From CAVVIO01 sp963748095 (GTDB taxonomy: Bacteria > Bacteroidota > Bacteroidia > Bacteroidales > UBA10428), in assembly GCA_963748095.1 (NCBI GenBank), contig CAVVIO010000097.1, forward strand, positions 186,001-250,000: a stretch of DNA of 64,000 nt, written 5' to 3'. Under the pieces are notes generated by a model. That model did not search any database. It saw nothing but the letters and a program-made list of their open reading frames with translations, and was not told the origin of the DNA. Positions 45,906 through 56,168 of this stretch are shown here, one piece after another (the stretch's first letter is position 1; each line of letters begins with the position of its first letter). The position numbers and the translations under genes are program-made.

Positions 45906-47360
45906 TTACTTCCTTTCACCAAAACAATACAGGTACCCGTTTGTAGAAGCCACATAAAGCTTTCCATTATGTACTACCGGAGTAGCATCAATCTGTATGT
46001 TCTCAATTCTATCTAACAATTTAAAGTTGAAATCCTTATCGAATTCATAGAGATACAAGCTTTTGTCCAAAGGAGCAATCAGCTTGTTTTTAACAATTAT
46101 GGGTGTAGATATGGTCCCTCCAATGTAGTGTTTATAAAGTAGATTTGGCACAGGATAATGATGAATATTATCGGGTCCGGTTGCTACAAATGCAGTATCA
46201 ATCTGACGATGATTCACTACATACAGATAACCGTCCACCCCGATAAATGCAGCGATTTGCCGTGTTATGTCGGAAGTATAAGCATCATTCACAGCTACGG
46301 AACCAATGATCCCTCCTTCCCAGTGAAACCAGTTACGGTCACCCGTGGGGAAGAACCATACCACCGCATCGGCCGGATCTTTAGACGGATTGAGTTTTAG
46401 TACTCCTCCCCTGCCCGGTATGTATTGTTTTTCAACGGGTATCAACAAACAACTATCAGAAGTTACCACAGGTGAGCCATCGAGGTCGGCTCCGATTTCA
46501 AAAACCCAGTCAACCCTGCCCGATTTTACATTATAACCATAAACCCTGCCCGAACCAGATGTAGTATAAATCCTGCCATTGAGATAGCAGGGAGATGATT
46601 CGCTCTCGATATTACCGCCATGAATTTTCGTGTCGGCATTTTTATAAAATGGAATTTCCTTATAAATAAGCGGTTCAACAATTGTATCCATCCTATGTCC
46701 TTTACTGAAATCGGGACTGAAAATAGTAAAAATACCATTTTCGAGCGCCAGGTAACCCGTATCTCCCAACGTAAGGGCCGATCCATCCACATCGCGCGAA
46801 TAACTTTCGGTTTGTTTCACATTCATACGCCATAGTTCTTTTCCGCTTTGGTATGAAATTGCCCGAAAACTATAACAATGTTTACTATTGATAGTATTAT
46901 TCACACCTCTTCTACTTCCCTGTAAGATTACATACTTTTCATCCGGATTTGTCGTATGATTGTTTTTCCAGATAGTTCCGGTACCTTTAAGAATATCATC
47001 GAACTTGTATTGCCAGCAAATTTTACCGGTAGCAGCATCAATTTTTTTTAGATGATAATCGAAAGCCCCCTGTATCAGGTAAGTTTTACCATTCTCTTCC
47101 GTAATCAGCGGCTGACCCGTCCAACCGGCTCCTTTCCACAATTTTTCAGGATTGCCGTATGCCGGGCTGATCCCTTCTCCCAGATAAATCTTCCAGATCG
47201 TATCCAGACGGCCCGGAGCTTCATTGCCATAATAATTCCGCTGAAAATTGCCCAGGTAGGTGCCGGAAAAAATCCTAATTGAATCACTATTTTGTCCGGT
47301 TGCTGTTAAAAAACAGGAACATATTATTACTAACAGAATAATTCCGGGAATTTTTTTCAT
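45906..47360 (-). CDS. Exported PQQ-like beta-propeller protein
   Basis: 484 residues with a signal peptide (MKKIPGIILLVIICSCFLTATG). Repeated blades such as TYLIQGAFDYHLKKIDAATGKICWQYKF and NGKLYVASTNGYLYCFG are of the PQQ/BamB propeller type. I see no evidence that it binds PQQ, and it is not a BamB by context (no Bam operon). It could be a scaffold or binding protein in the periplasm. It is divergent from the ABC transporter genes. Confidence 0.8.
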   Translation of the reverse strand: MKKIPGIILLVIICSCFLTATGQNSDSIRIFSGTYLGNFQRNYYGNEAPGRLDTIWKIYLGEGISPAYGNPEKLWKGAGWTGQPLITEENGKTYLIQGAFDYHLKKIDAATGKICWQYKFDDILKGTGTIWKNNHTTNPDEKYVILQGSRRGVNNTINSKHCYSFRAISYQSGKELWRMNVKQTESYSRDVDGSALTLGDTGYLALENGIFTIFSPDFSKGHRMDTIVEPLIYKEIPFYKNADTKIHGGNIESESSPCYLNGRIYTTSGSGRVYGYNVKSGRVDWVFEIGADLDGSPVVTSDSCLLIPVEKQYIPGRGGVLKLNPSKDPADAVVWFFPTGDRNWFHWEGGIIGSVAVNDAYTSDITRQIAAFIGVDGYLYVVNHRQIDTAFVATGPDNIHHYPVPNLLYKHYIGGTISTPIIVKNKLIAPLDKSLYLYEFDKDFNFKLLDRIENIQIDATPVVHNGKLYVASTNGYLYCFGERK

Positions 47361-47622
47361 GGCATAATGGTTTTAAACTGATAGCGATTTTTACACTACC
47401 TGTATAACTTTACAGAAAACAGACTACTTTTTTGTTTTTCGGATTATTATATATTCAAATATATAATTTCCTTTTCATAAGTCAAAATCAGGATGAATCG
47501 TGTCTTTTTTATTCCGAAATTGTCTGTTATTAAGAAAAGTCCATATCTTTATTTCCGTATTGGTTATCAGCAATTTTCATTTGTTGATGTAATACTGCCA
47601 GACTTTTAATCTTAATCTCAAC
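47361..47622. other. Intergenic spacer, no feature recognised
   Basis: 262 AT-rich bases between the divergent propeller and ABC genes. I see no hairpin, RNA or frame of note. Confidence 0.5.
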
Positions 47623-48507
47623 ATGAACCCAGGAATAATCAATATCAGAAATCTCACGAAATATTACGGACATTCAAGGGGCGTAGAAAATATTGACCTG
47701 AAAGTTGACAAAGGAGATATTTTCGGATTTATCGGACCCAACGGTGCGGGAAAGTCAACAACCATAAGGATATTGTTGAATCTTATCTTCCCTGATAAAG
47801 GTAGCGCTGAAATTCTTGGAATGGATGTGGTAAAAGATTCGAAAAAGATAAAAGCCCATATCGGATACATTCCTTCCGATGCAAATCTGTATGATAAAAT
47901 GGGAGTGAAAGAATTTTTAACATATTGCAGTCAGTTCTATAACATCGGAGATAATGAAAAAAGAATAGAGGAACTTTCCGGCATGTTTGAACTGGACCTA
48001 ACAAGAAAAATGGAAGAACTTTCGATGGGAAATAAAAAGAAAGTTTCCATCATACAAAGCCTTGTACATCGGCCAGATATTTTAATTCTTGATGAACCCA
48101 CTACCGGTCTCGACCCTTTAATTCAAGCCACGTTTTTTGATTTACTCAGAAAAGAAAATAAAAAGGGAACCACCATCTTTTTTTCCTCACATGTATTGAG
48201 TGAAGTACAGGCAATATGCAACAGGGTGGCTATTATAAAAAACGGCGCTATTATAAAAGTCGAAAACATTGAAACATTAAGGAGTAAACAACTGAAAAAA
48301 ATTCATATCGATTTTGAGGGAAATGTTCCGGAGAATTTGAAGATCCACGGGATTGAAACTGTTGACATAAAATCGAACAGGTACTTATCGTTTACCTATT
48401 CGGGTGAAATAAACCATCTTATTAAAGCACTCTCGGCTTTGAAAATTACCAATTTGTTAATTGAAGAGCCTGATCTCGAAGAAATTTTTTTGCATTATTA
48501 CAAATAA
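47623..48507 (+). CDS. ABC-2 type transporter ATP-binding protein
   Basis: 294 residues. Walker A is GPNGAGKSTT, the signature is LSMGNKKKVSI and Walker B is ILILDEPTTGLDP, followed by the H-loop SSHVLSEVQ. It is the ATPase of an export system together with the next gene, 6 bases downstream. Substrate unknown. Confidence 0.95.
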   Translation: MNPGIINIRNLTKYYGHSRGVENIDLKVDKGDIFGFIGPNGAGKSTTIRILLNLIFPDKGSAEILGMDVVKDSKKIKAHIGYIPSDANLYDKMGVKEFLTYCSQFYNIGDNEKRIEELSGMFELDLTRKMEELSMGNKKKVSIIQSLVHRPDILILDEPTTGLDPLIQATFFDLLRKENKKGTTIFFSSHVLSEVQAICNRVAIIKNGAIIKVENIETLRSKQLKKIHIDFEGNVPENLKIHGIETVDIKSNRYLSFTYSGEINHLIKALSALKITNLLIEEPDLEEIFLHYYK

Positions 48508-48513
48508 GTAAAA

Positions 48514-49323
48514 ATGAACAAAAACCTTTTCCTGAAAGAAGCAAAAAGAAATATTACTGCCTTGATACTTTGGGCCGTTGTTATATGCTTTCTTATTATT
48601 CTCACCATGTCTTTTTACCGCACTTTTATCGAGAATCAATCACAGGTTATTGGAATGATGAACCTTATCCCGAAGGGTGTGCTTGAGATGCGGGGATTTG
48701 CAAATATCAACGAACTTTTAACGGTTCTGGGATTTTATGCCGCCAATAATACTATTTATATGATGCTTCTCGGAAGTATTTATGCCATTGTACTTTCCTC
48801 AAACATTTTATTGAAAGAAGAATACAACAAAACGGCCGAATATTTACTTTCCAGGCCGCTTACCCGGTCGGATGTATTTCTTACAAAGCTGTCAATAATA
48901 ATAATGAATATAATATTGTTGAATATTATTGCCGATCTGGCCGGCTATATTTCTCTTGAATGTTTTAAAACCGGGGATTACAACTTCCATTCATACCTGG
49001 TTCTTGTATTTTATACCTTTCTATTGAATTTATTATTCGGATCAATCGGTCTCTTTATTTCTGTCCTGGTAAAACGCTCCAAACCGCTTACAACCCTCAG
49101 CATAGCAATTGTGCTGATCTGTTATTTCATTTTTAGTATTTCAAAAATTACCCCGAGTGGTGACAAATTCGGATATATCAGCCCTTTCAAATTCGTGAAT
49201 ACCAATATTGCCGAAACAGCATACGGAATTAATTTCTGGCATATTCTTTACTTTGCCGGTATTTCGCTCATTCTAATAGTCTTGTCCTATTTCAGGTATC
49301 AGCGAAAAGATATTTATACATAA
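48514..49323 (+). CDS. ABC-2 type transporter permease
   Basis: 269 residues with about six membrane helices (ALILWAVVICFLIILTMSFY, TIYMMLLGSIYAIVLSS and others). The cytoplasmic loop KEEYNKTAEYLLSRPLTRSD is typical of this permease group, which includes lantibiotic-immunity and antibiotic exporters. Cotranscribed with the ATPase gene. Confidence 0.9.
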   Translation: MNKNLFLKEAKRNITALILWAVVICFLIILTMSFYRTFIENQSQVIGMMNLIPKGVLEMRGFANINELLTVLGFYAANNTIYMMLLGSIYAIVLSSNILLKEEYNKTAEYLLSRPLTRSDVFLTKLSIIIMNIILLNIIADLAGYISLECFKTGDYNFHSYLVLVFYTFLLNLLFGSIGLFISVLVKRSKPLTTLSIAIVLICYFIFSISKITPSGDKFGYISPFKFVNTNIAETAYGINFWHILYFAGISLILIVLSYFRYQRKDIYT

Positions 49324-49440
49324 ATATAACGATGACATCGATTCCTGATCACCATTGAAAATCAGGCATTCAATAAATTCTCAAATAATACGGGGTACTT
49401 TCAATACATACCTGAAAGGATCATCTGCCTTAATATTCAT

Positions 49441-49968
49441 TTAATCCTGTTCTCTCAACCAGAAAGACAATTGTTGCATGTTAATTCCATTAACCCGTGT
49501 GGCAGACCGGGAAAGGTACAAACTATCCCCGTTCAGATGAAATCCTCTTATTTGTTCTTTTCCGATCCAATTTGGAAGGGAAGCCCCTTCAACCTGTAAA
49601 ATCAGTAAACGCTTGTTTTTATCAACCAGGTATGTTCCGTAATAACCTGTATAACCCAGGAATGCCATCCTGATTTGATTATCCGGGGCATAATAAGGAT
49701 CATTATATGTAAGAGACGGCCGGCCGGCATCCATAAGCTGTATGGTAAATCTCCCGGATGTGTCCAGTTGCATCTGGCCGATGACACTGTCACCAAGCGG
49801 ATGATGAATCCTGCCCGCAGGATCGGTTCCCTGGTAACTTATAAGTTTCCATGTTCCTGTTAATGTCGGTTCTTTTGGGGCAGGTTCTTTTGAAGAAGTT
49901 GGAAATAAATAATGGCAACTGATCAGTAACGGAAAAATGACAATCCAGTAAAATTTCATTTTTTTCAT
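49441..49968 (-). CDS. Small lipoprotein, lipocalin-like
   Basis: 175 residues with lipobox LLISC (Cys18). The body begins LTGTWKLISYQG, a pattern seen in lipocalin-like Bacteroidota proteins. The remaining sequence is beta-rich. Function unknown; the beta-barrel call is an inference from the opening motif. Confidence 0.65.
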   Translation of the reverse strand: MKKMKFYWIVIFPLLISCHYLFPTSSKEPAPKEPTLTGTWKLISYQGTDPAGRIHHPLGDSVIGQMQLDTSGRFTIQLMDAGRPSLTYNDPYYAPDNQIRMAFLGYTGYYGTYLVDKNKRLLILQVEGASLPNWIGKEQIRGFHLNGDSLYLSRSATRVNGINMQQLSFWLREQD

Positions 49969-50101
49969 TTGGAAGGGATTTAGGTCTGATGATTTATTTT
50001 ATCCAAAAATAACCAATATGCTGTAAATCACTATTATTTATCCATAAAAATCTCCGGATTAACATTTGTATATCAGAGTATAAAAAGCTGACATCCGATT
50101 T

Positions 50102-50551
50102 TTACATCAATGCCCACTGCCTGGATACACAAAGGAAAATAAGGTAAGCAATATAAATTATATTGACAATTGTAAAGGAGATGTTGAACTCTACCCTGTT
50201 CCGTTTTATCCTCTTCCTGATCATGATACCCAGGTTTGGAATCACAGCGGAGGTTAGAAAAAGCAAAAAATGAATATTAAAAAGTGTGTTATAAGGTTCT
50301 TCATTCTCATAAAGTTCTTTGTTTCCAAACAATAATAAATAGGAAAAGCAAAGAAAAAACAATAAATAAATCAGGTAACTGATCTTAAGAGTTATGGTAG
50401 ATCTTTTACGTTTCCGGTGCATCCGGAAGGGGCGAAGAATAATGATTGAAACGATATATAATACAATATATCCGATCAGAAAGAAGAATTGAAATATATT
50501 ATGGAAAAAATTATTCATGCTGGATATTTCCACTAATATGTTGTATGGCAA
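50102..50551 (-). CDS. Small four-helix membrane protein
   Basis: 149 residues, mostly hydrophobic, with about four predicted helices and very basic loops (LRPFRMHRKRKRST, MIRKRIKRNRVEF). An alternative start, Met12 at 50518 (MNNFFHNIFQFFFLIGYI), gives a better membrane N-terminus. It is not a recognised family. Confidence 0.6.
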   Translation of the reverse strand: MPYNILVEISSMNNFFHNIFQFFFLIGYIVLYIVSIIILRPFRMHRKRKRSTITLKISYLIYLLFFLCFSYLLLFGNKELYENEEPYNTLFNIHFLLFLTSAVIPNLGIMIRKRIKRNRVEFNISFTIVNIIYIAYLIFLCVSRQWALM

Positions 50552-50592
50552 TTTAAAAAAAATTTACCATATAAAAAAAGCAGAACTGCTAC

Positions 50593-52002
50593 CTATTTTA
50601 ATTCCAGCAATGCAATATTTTCAACATGATGAGTATGCGGAAACATATCAACCGGTTGTAGCTTCGTTAGTTTATATTGTATACCCAACTCATTGACATC
50701 CCTGGCCTGTGTGGCAGGATTACAGCTGATATAAACAATTTTCGTGGGAAGTGCCGATAAAATACTTTTAATAACATCGCCATGCATGCCCGCCCTGGGC
50801 GGATCAACCACCACCATATCCGGCTCCCCTTTTTCACGGATAAATGCCGGTGTAAAAATGTCTTTCATATCCCCGGCATAAAACTCAGTATTGCTTATAC
50901 CGTTTATTTTTGAGTTGATTTTTGCATCCTCTATAGCTTCCGGAACATATTCGATCCCAATCACTTTCTTACAGTCGCGGGCAATGAAATTGGCAATGGT
51001 GCCCGTACCCGTATAAAGATCGTATACCGTTTCGTTTCCGTTTAATTGAAGATAATCTCTTGCTATTCTGTACATGGCATGTGCCTGTAATGAATTGGTC
51101 TGAAAAAACGATTTGCCTCCTATCTTAAATTTGATACCCCCCATCTCTTCAATAATATGATCCTTTCCCTTGAACAATAGTATATCCAGATCATTGATCG
51201 TATCATTGGCCTTAGGATTGATCACATACATCAACGAAGTAACTTCACGGAAGCGATTCCCTATAAATCCTAACAAACCATCTATCGCATCCGGATCATT
51301 CCTGAAAAATGAAACGATGACCATCACTTCGCCAATGGTGCTGTTGCGGATAATGAGGTTACGTAAAAAACCTTTTTGCTGGCGGAGATCAAAAAATTCA
51401 AGGTTGTTTTCAAGAGCATAATCTTTTACTGCCAGCCGTATTTCATTCGAAGGATTATCCTGCAGGTAGCAATTGTTAATATCGAGCACACGGTCGAATT
51501 TACCGGCAATATGAAAACCGAGTGCATTCCTGTTTTGAATATCGTCTTCGGTTCCTATTTCTTCCTTGGTAAGCCAGCGACTGTTCGAAAAGGTAAACTC
51601 CAGTTTGTTGCGGTAATAGGTTGTTTTATCCGATGGCAGAATATCTGCTACAACAGGTATCTTTACCTTTCCAATCCGTTCCAGGGCATCGGTCACCTGC
51701 TTTTGTTTATATTTCAGCTGATCGTCATAAGGAAGATTTTGCCATTTGCAGCCACCGCAAACACCAAAATGCTCGCAAAAAGGATCGGTTCTTTTTTCGG
51801 AATAGGAATGGAACTTAACCGGATAACCCTCAAAAAAATTCTGTTGCTTTTTTATTAACTGAACGTCCACTACATCGCCAGGAATGACATTCGTCACGAA
51901 AACCACTTTATTCTCGTGCTTTGCAATTGCCTTTCCCTCAGCTGCCACATCTGTGATAATAAGCTTCTCCAGTACCGGCAGGTTTCTTCTTCTTCTTTTC
52001 AA
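50593..52002 (-). CDS. rlmD: 23S rRNA (uracil-C5)-methyltransferase RlmD/RumA
   Basis: 469 residues, of the family that methylates U1939 in 23S rRNA. An N-terminal TRAM domain is followed by the iron-sulfur cysteines CEHFGVCGGCKWQNL (about 72-86) and a fourth Cys in NNCYLQDN. The SAM domain has VYDLYTGTGTIANFIA. The catalytic Cys lies in VVDPPRAGM ... YISCNPATQARDV. Length and motifs are typical. Confidence 0.95.
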   Translation of the reverse strand: MKRRRRNLPVLEKLIITDVAAEGKAIAKHENKVVFVTNVIPGDVVDVQLIKKQQNFFEGYPVKFHSYSEKRTDPFCEHFGVCGGCKWQNLPYDDQLKYKQKQVTDALERIGKVKIPVVADILPSDKTTYYRNKLEFTFSNSRWLTKEEIGTEDDIQNRNALGFHIAGKFDRVLDINNCYLQDNPSNEIRLAVKDYALENNLEFFDLRQQKGFLRNLIIRNSTIGEVMVIVSFFRNDPDAIDGLLGFIGNRFREVTSLMYVINPKANDTINDLDILLFKGKDHIIEEMGGIKFKIGGKSFFQTNSLQAHAMYRIARDYLQLNGNETVYDLYTGTGTIANFIARDCKKVIGIEYVPEAIEDAKINSKINGISNTEFYAGDMKDIFTPAFIREKGEPDMVVVDPPRAGMHGDVIKSILSALPTKIVYISCNPATQARDVNELGIQYKLTKLQPVDMFPHTHHVENIALLELK

Positions 52003-52146
52003 AACAATAATCTTTAACTAGTGCCGCAAATATAATGAATTGATAATACTGACCAATTTTAACCGGAAATTTTAATATCCTGTATTTGATTTTCTAAACT
52101 GTATTTTTTCAACTAATTTTGGCCGGAAATTCAGGGTGTAAAAAGT

Positions 52147-54090
52147 ATGATTTCAGTTGAAAACCTTTCGGTTCAGTTTGGAGGCAGGGATATTTTCAGG
52201 AATGTTTCTTTTCTGGTCAATCCAAAAGACAGGATTGGCTTGGTAGGAAAAAACGGCGCTGGTAAATCTACCCTGCTAAAAATATTTATGAAACTCCAGA
52301 AACCCGATTCGGGGACTGTGGTGGTACCCGACAAAATAACACTGGGATATCTCCCCCAGCAAATGTCTGTTACCGATAAGAGAACGGTATACGAAGAAGC
52401 GGTATCTGCATTTGATGAGATAGCAAAGCTCGAGAATGAAATTGAAAAACTCAATCATGAAATTACACACCGTACCGATTATGAATCGAAGGAATACATG
52501 GATCTTATTGACCGCCTTACCGAAAAAAATGAATATTATGAATTACTTGGCGCAGGAAATATAGAAGCAAAAACCGAACAGACTTTATTGGGACTAGGAT
52601 TTGAGCTTTCGGATTTCAACAGGCCAACTAAAGAATTCAGCGGAGGCTGGCGTATGCGTATTGAGCTGGCAAAAATACTACTCAAAACTCCCGGTGTAAT
52701 TTTACTGGATGAGCCTACAAACCACCTCGATATTGATTCCATTCAGTGGCTGGAGGAATTCCTGATGAATTATCCGGGTGCTATCGTTCTTATTTCGCAT
52801 GACCGGGCTTTCCTCGACAATGTTACAAAACGGACCATTGAAATTTCACTTGGGAAGATCTACGACTATAAAGTTTCCTACTCAAAATACGTGACATTAC
52901 GAAAAGAAAGACGGGAACAGCAACTTGCCGCTTATAAAAACCAACAGAAAGTTATTGAAGATACGAAAGATTTTATAGAACGCTTCCGTTATAAAGCTAC
53001 CAAAGCAGTACAGGTGCAATCACGTATTAAACAACTGGAAAAGATAGACGTGATAGAAGTGGAAGAAGAGGACCTGGCCTCCCTGAATATTAAATTCCCG
53101 CCATCACCACGCTCAGGAACAATCGTTTATGAATCGGAGAACCTGACTAAATCGTATGGTACACATATTGTTCTCGATAATATCAGCCTTAATATCGAAC
53201 GTGGTGAAAAGGTTGCTTTTGTAGGAAAGAATGGTGCCGGAAAAACTACCTTGTCCCGCATTATCATGGGTGAACTCGATCATAAAGGACATTCTAAGAT
53301 CGGCCATAATGTGAAGATCGGATATTTTGCACAAAACCAGGATGAGTTGATAGATGAAAACAAAACCGCGCTGGAAATAATTGATGAAGTTGCTGTAGGT
53401 GATATCCGTCCTAAAATACGGGATATTCTGGGAGCATTTTTATTCAGTGGAGACGATGTGGACAAAAAAGTAAAAGTACTTTCGGGTGGGGAACGGTCGA
53501 GGCTGGCACTTGCAAAACTATTGCTCGAACCCTACAATTTGCTGTTACTCGACGAGCCCACCAATCATCTGGATATGCGCTCAAAGGATGTTCTCAAACA
53601 GGCCTTGCTGAGTTACAATGGAACATTAATAGTTGTCTCACACGACCGGGAATTTCTGGACGGACTTACAAATAAACTTTATGAGTTTTCGCATAGAAAA
53701 ATAAAAGAATACCGTGGTAATATCTACGATTTTTTAAAAAAGAAAAAACTTGACACGTTAAAGGAACTCGAAAGGAAAGAAAAGACTCAAACATCTGCCT
53801 CTGAAACTGCAGTTTCAGTTAATAAAAACGATTACCTCGAGAAAAAAGAGTTCGACAAACAAATTCGTAAAGTCGCCAGTCAGGTAGAGAAGGTGGAAAG
53901 TAACATCGAAAGGATCGAGGCCCGGATAGAAAAGTTAAATAATAAGATGGCCAATCCGGATCAGGAAAATGCAGAGAGACAGGAATGGTACACCGAATAT
54001 GAAACCTGTAACCGTGAACTGGAAAGAGAATTGGATGCCTGGGAAAAACTAAACGCCCAACTCGAACAATTAAAAATTCAAAGAAATTGA
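52147..54090 (+). CDS. ABC-F family ATPase
   Basis: 647 residues with two ATPase domains in one soluble chain: first Walker A GKNGAGKSTL with signature FSGGWRMRIELAKI, second GKNGAGKTTLS with LSGGERSRLALAKLL. The linker between the two ATPase domains is present (RKERREQQLAAYKNQQK). A C-terminal charged helix resembles the Uup DNA/RNA-binding coiled coil. No membrane domain is present. ABC-F proteins act on the ribosome in translation, resolve stalls or protect against antibiotics. Confidence 0.93.
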   Translation: MISVENLSVQFGGRDIFRNVSFLVNPKDRIGLVGKNGAGKSTLLKIFMKLQKPDSGTVVVPDKITLGYLPQQMSVTDKRTVYEEAVSAFDEIAKLENEIEKLNHEITHRTDYESKEYMDLIDRLTEKNEYYELLGAGNIEAKTEQTLLGLGFELSDFNRPTKEFSGGWRMRIELAKILLKTPGVILLDEPTNHLDIDSIQWLEEFLMNYPGAIVLISHDRAFLDNVTKRTIEISLGKIYDYKVSYSKYVTLRKERREQQLAAYKNQQKVIEDTKDFIERFRYKATKAVQVQSRIKQLEKIDVIEVEEEDLASLNIKFPPSPRSGTIVYESENLTKSYGTHIVLDNISLNIERGEKVAFVGKNGAGKTTLSRIIMGELDHKGHSKIGHNVKIGYFAQNQDELIDENKTALEIIDEVAVGDIRPKIRDILGAFLFSGDDVDKKVKVLSGGERSRLALAKLLLEPYNLLLLDEPTNHLDMRSKDVLKQALLSYNGTLIVVSHDREFLDGLTNKLYEFSHRKIKEYRGNIYDFLKKKKLDTLKELERKEKTQTSASETAVSVNKNDYLEKKEFDKQIRKVASQVEKVESNIERIEARIEKLNNKMANPDQENAERQEWYTEYETCNRELERELDAWEKLNAQLEQLKIQRN

Positions 54091-54125
54091 GTAACTTTAC
54101 TCGTCTGTTGCAAATCCGGTAAGAT

Positions 54126-55406
54126 ATGACGGCTCAGAAAATAAAGAACCTTTTTTCCTTTTCAGTTGTATTGCTGTTAATATCCTGTGAAACACCCATT
54201 CATATCGGCACTTATAAAAAAAATCTGGCGGATGTTTACAACCCGGGAAGTTCGCGTATTCATCCTTCATTTACGGTATATCACAGCCAGAATAGCATAT
54301 CCATATTATTCATAAAGATCTTCCCTTCCGAATTGTTGTTCAGCCAGGCAAACCCTTCAGCCGATTTCGTTGCCCGGGTAAGAATCCATTACGAACTTAA
54401 CGAAATCAAGAAAAATGGTAAAAATGAACTAGCTGATAGTTCCACATACAATTTCATCCTTAAAAAAGGAGATGCAAAACAGCGCTTTATCACACAGGTA
54501 CCACTCAAAGCTGATACGGGAAAAATATATGAACTGGAAATAACCAGCAGTGATATGATCCGTAATAATTCCAATACCAAGTTTATTATGGTTGATAAAC
54601 GATCAGAATATTCACAACAGAATTTTTTGGTAAAGAACAAGGAAGGGATTCCTTTCTTTTCTCCATATGTATTGGGAAACAGTCTTTTCAGAATAGATCA
54701 CCGAAAAATTAATATCGATAGTATTTATATGAAATATTATAAAAACGATTTTCCTCTCCCCCGTCCCACATTTTATGTAGCATCAGAAGAAAAATATTAC
54801 GAAAAACCTGACAGCATCTGGAAATTGCCTTATAGCAGAAACAGGTTATACCAGTTTAATTACCAGGGTATGTTTTACCTTCAGATGGATACGACCCATA
54901 AAGAGGGATTATCTGTCTTTAATTACGGATCAGATTTCCCAAGGGTAGAAGATCCGGAAGAGTTAATCAAGCCCCTTGCCTTTATTACCACTTCAGCCGA
55001 ATATAAAGCATTGCTTGAAGCTCCCAATAAAAAGCTGGCAGTCGACAATTTCTGGCTGAATGCCGGAGGTTCTGCAGACAGAGCGAGAGAATTGATACGT
55101 ATTTATTACAACCGTGTATATTTTGCCAATTACTATTTCACCTCTAACCGGCCCGGATGGAAAACGGACCGCGGGATGATATATATCGTTTACGGCCCAC
55201 CACAGAATATGCAACGCTCGGGTGGCGAAGAAACATGGATTTATTACCGGAAAGGAGATTCTTCTTCCATTACATTTAAATTTGATTATGTACCGTCGCC
55301 TTATACTTTAGACAATTTTGTTCTTCAGAGATCGGAAAATTACGACTGGCATTGGCGGGATGCTGTGAATTCCTGGAGAAGCGGCAAAGTTTACCTTGTT
55401 GACTAA
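54126..55406 (+). CDS. GWxTD domain lipoprotein
   Basis: 426 residues, lipobox LLISC (Cys21). The GWxTD motif is visible as NRPGWKTDRGMIYIVYGPP (about residue 340), with DRARELIRIYYNRVYFANYYF before it. These lipoproteins are typical of Bacteroidota; no biochemical role is established. It starts 36 bases after the ABC-F gene and ends 11 bases before rlmB. Confidence 0.92.
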   Translation: MTAQKIKNLFSFSVVLLLISCETPIHIGTYKKNLADVYNPGSSRIHPSFTVYHSQNSISILFIKIFPSELLFSQANPSADFVARVRIHYELNEIKKNGKNELADSSTYNFILKKGDAKQRFITQVPLKADTGKIYELEITSSDMIRNNSNTKFIMVDKRSEYSQQNFLVKNKEGIPFFSPYVLGNSLFRIDHRKINIDSIYMKYYKNDFPLPRPTFYVASEEKYYEKPDSIWKLPYSRNRLYQFNYQGMFYLQMDTTHKEGLSVFNYGSDFPRVEDPEELIKPLAFITTSAEYKALLEAPNKKLAVDNFWLNAGGSADRARELIRIYYNRVYFANYYFTSNRPGWKTDRGMIYIVYGPPQNMQRSGGEETWIYYRKGDSSSITFKFDYVPSPYTLDNFVLQRSENYDWHWRDAVNSWRSGKVYLVD

Positions 55407-55417
55407 CCCCTTATTAA

Positions 55418-56164
55418 ATGCCAAAAGTGAGATCTTCAGAATTTATTTTCGGAATACGGAGCGTACTTGAAACCATAGATGCAGGCAAAGACATTGAAAA
55501 AGTTTTCCTGAAAAAAGGACTACAAGGTGAACTTTTTAAGGAATTATTGACCACATTGGAAAAAGCAGGTATACCCTTTCAGTGGGTTCCTTTGGAAAAA
55601 TTAAACAGGCTGACAGGAAAAAATCACCAGGGCGTAATTGCCCTTATTTCACCGGTCACTTATAGTAATATCGAAGAAATTATACCGCGTTTATTCGAAG
55701 AAGGAAAATTTCCGCTGGTATTGCTGCTCGACGGTGTTACCGATGTCAGAAATTTCGGTGCTATTGCCCGTACAGCTGAATGTGCCGGGGTTCATGCACT
55801 CATAATCCCTGAAAAAGGGTCAGCACAGATCAATGCAGATGCTGTAAAAACATCGGCAGGGGCACTTCAGAAGATCCCGGTATGCCGTAGCAGTAACCTT
55901 ACAGCTACCCTGAAATTTTTACAAAATTCGGGACTGCAGGTAATTGCAGCCAGTGAAAAAGGAGATGAATATTATTTTCAGGCAGATCTTACGGTTCCAA
56001 CCGTATTAATTATGGGAGCAGAAGATAAAGGTATTTCATCCGGACTGATTCAACTTTCCGGTAAAAAAGTGAAAATTCCTGTTAATGGTACCATTACTTC
56101 ATTGAATGTAAGTGTAGCTGCCGGAATTTTGATCTATGAAGCTATACGTCAACGGAACTTCTAA
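55418..56164 (+). CDS. rlmB: 23S rRNA (guanosine-2'-O)-methyltransferase RlmB
   Basis: 248 residues of the SpoU/TrmH family. An N-terminal substrate-binding domain (IFGIRSVLETIDAGKDIEKVFL) precedes the knot domain with LLDGVTDVRNFGAIARTAEC (motif 1), VLIMGAEDKGISSGLI (motif 2) and IPVNGTITSLNVSVAAGILIYEA (motif 3). It methylates the ribose of G2251 in 23S rRNA in characterised relatives. Confidence 0.94.
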   Translation: MPKVRSSEFIFGIRSVLETIDAGKDIEKVFLKKGLQGELFKELLTTLEKAGIPFQWVPLEKLNRLTGKNHQGVIALISPVTYSNIEEIIPRLFEEGKFPLVLLLDGVTDVRNFGAIARTAECAGVHALIIPEKGSAQINADAVKTSAGALQKIPVCRSSNLTATLKFLQNSGLQVIAASEKGDEYYFQADLTVPTVLIMGAEDKGISSGLIQLSGKKVKIPVNGTITSLNVSVAAGILIYEAIRQRNF

Positions 56165-56168
56165 CAAA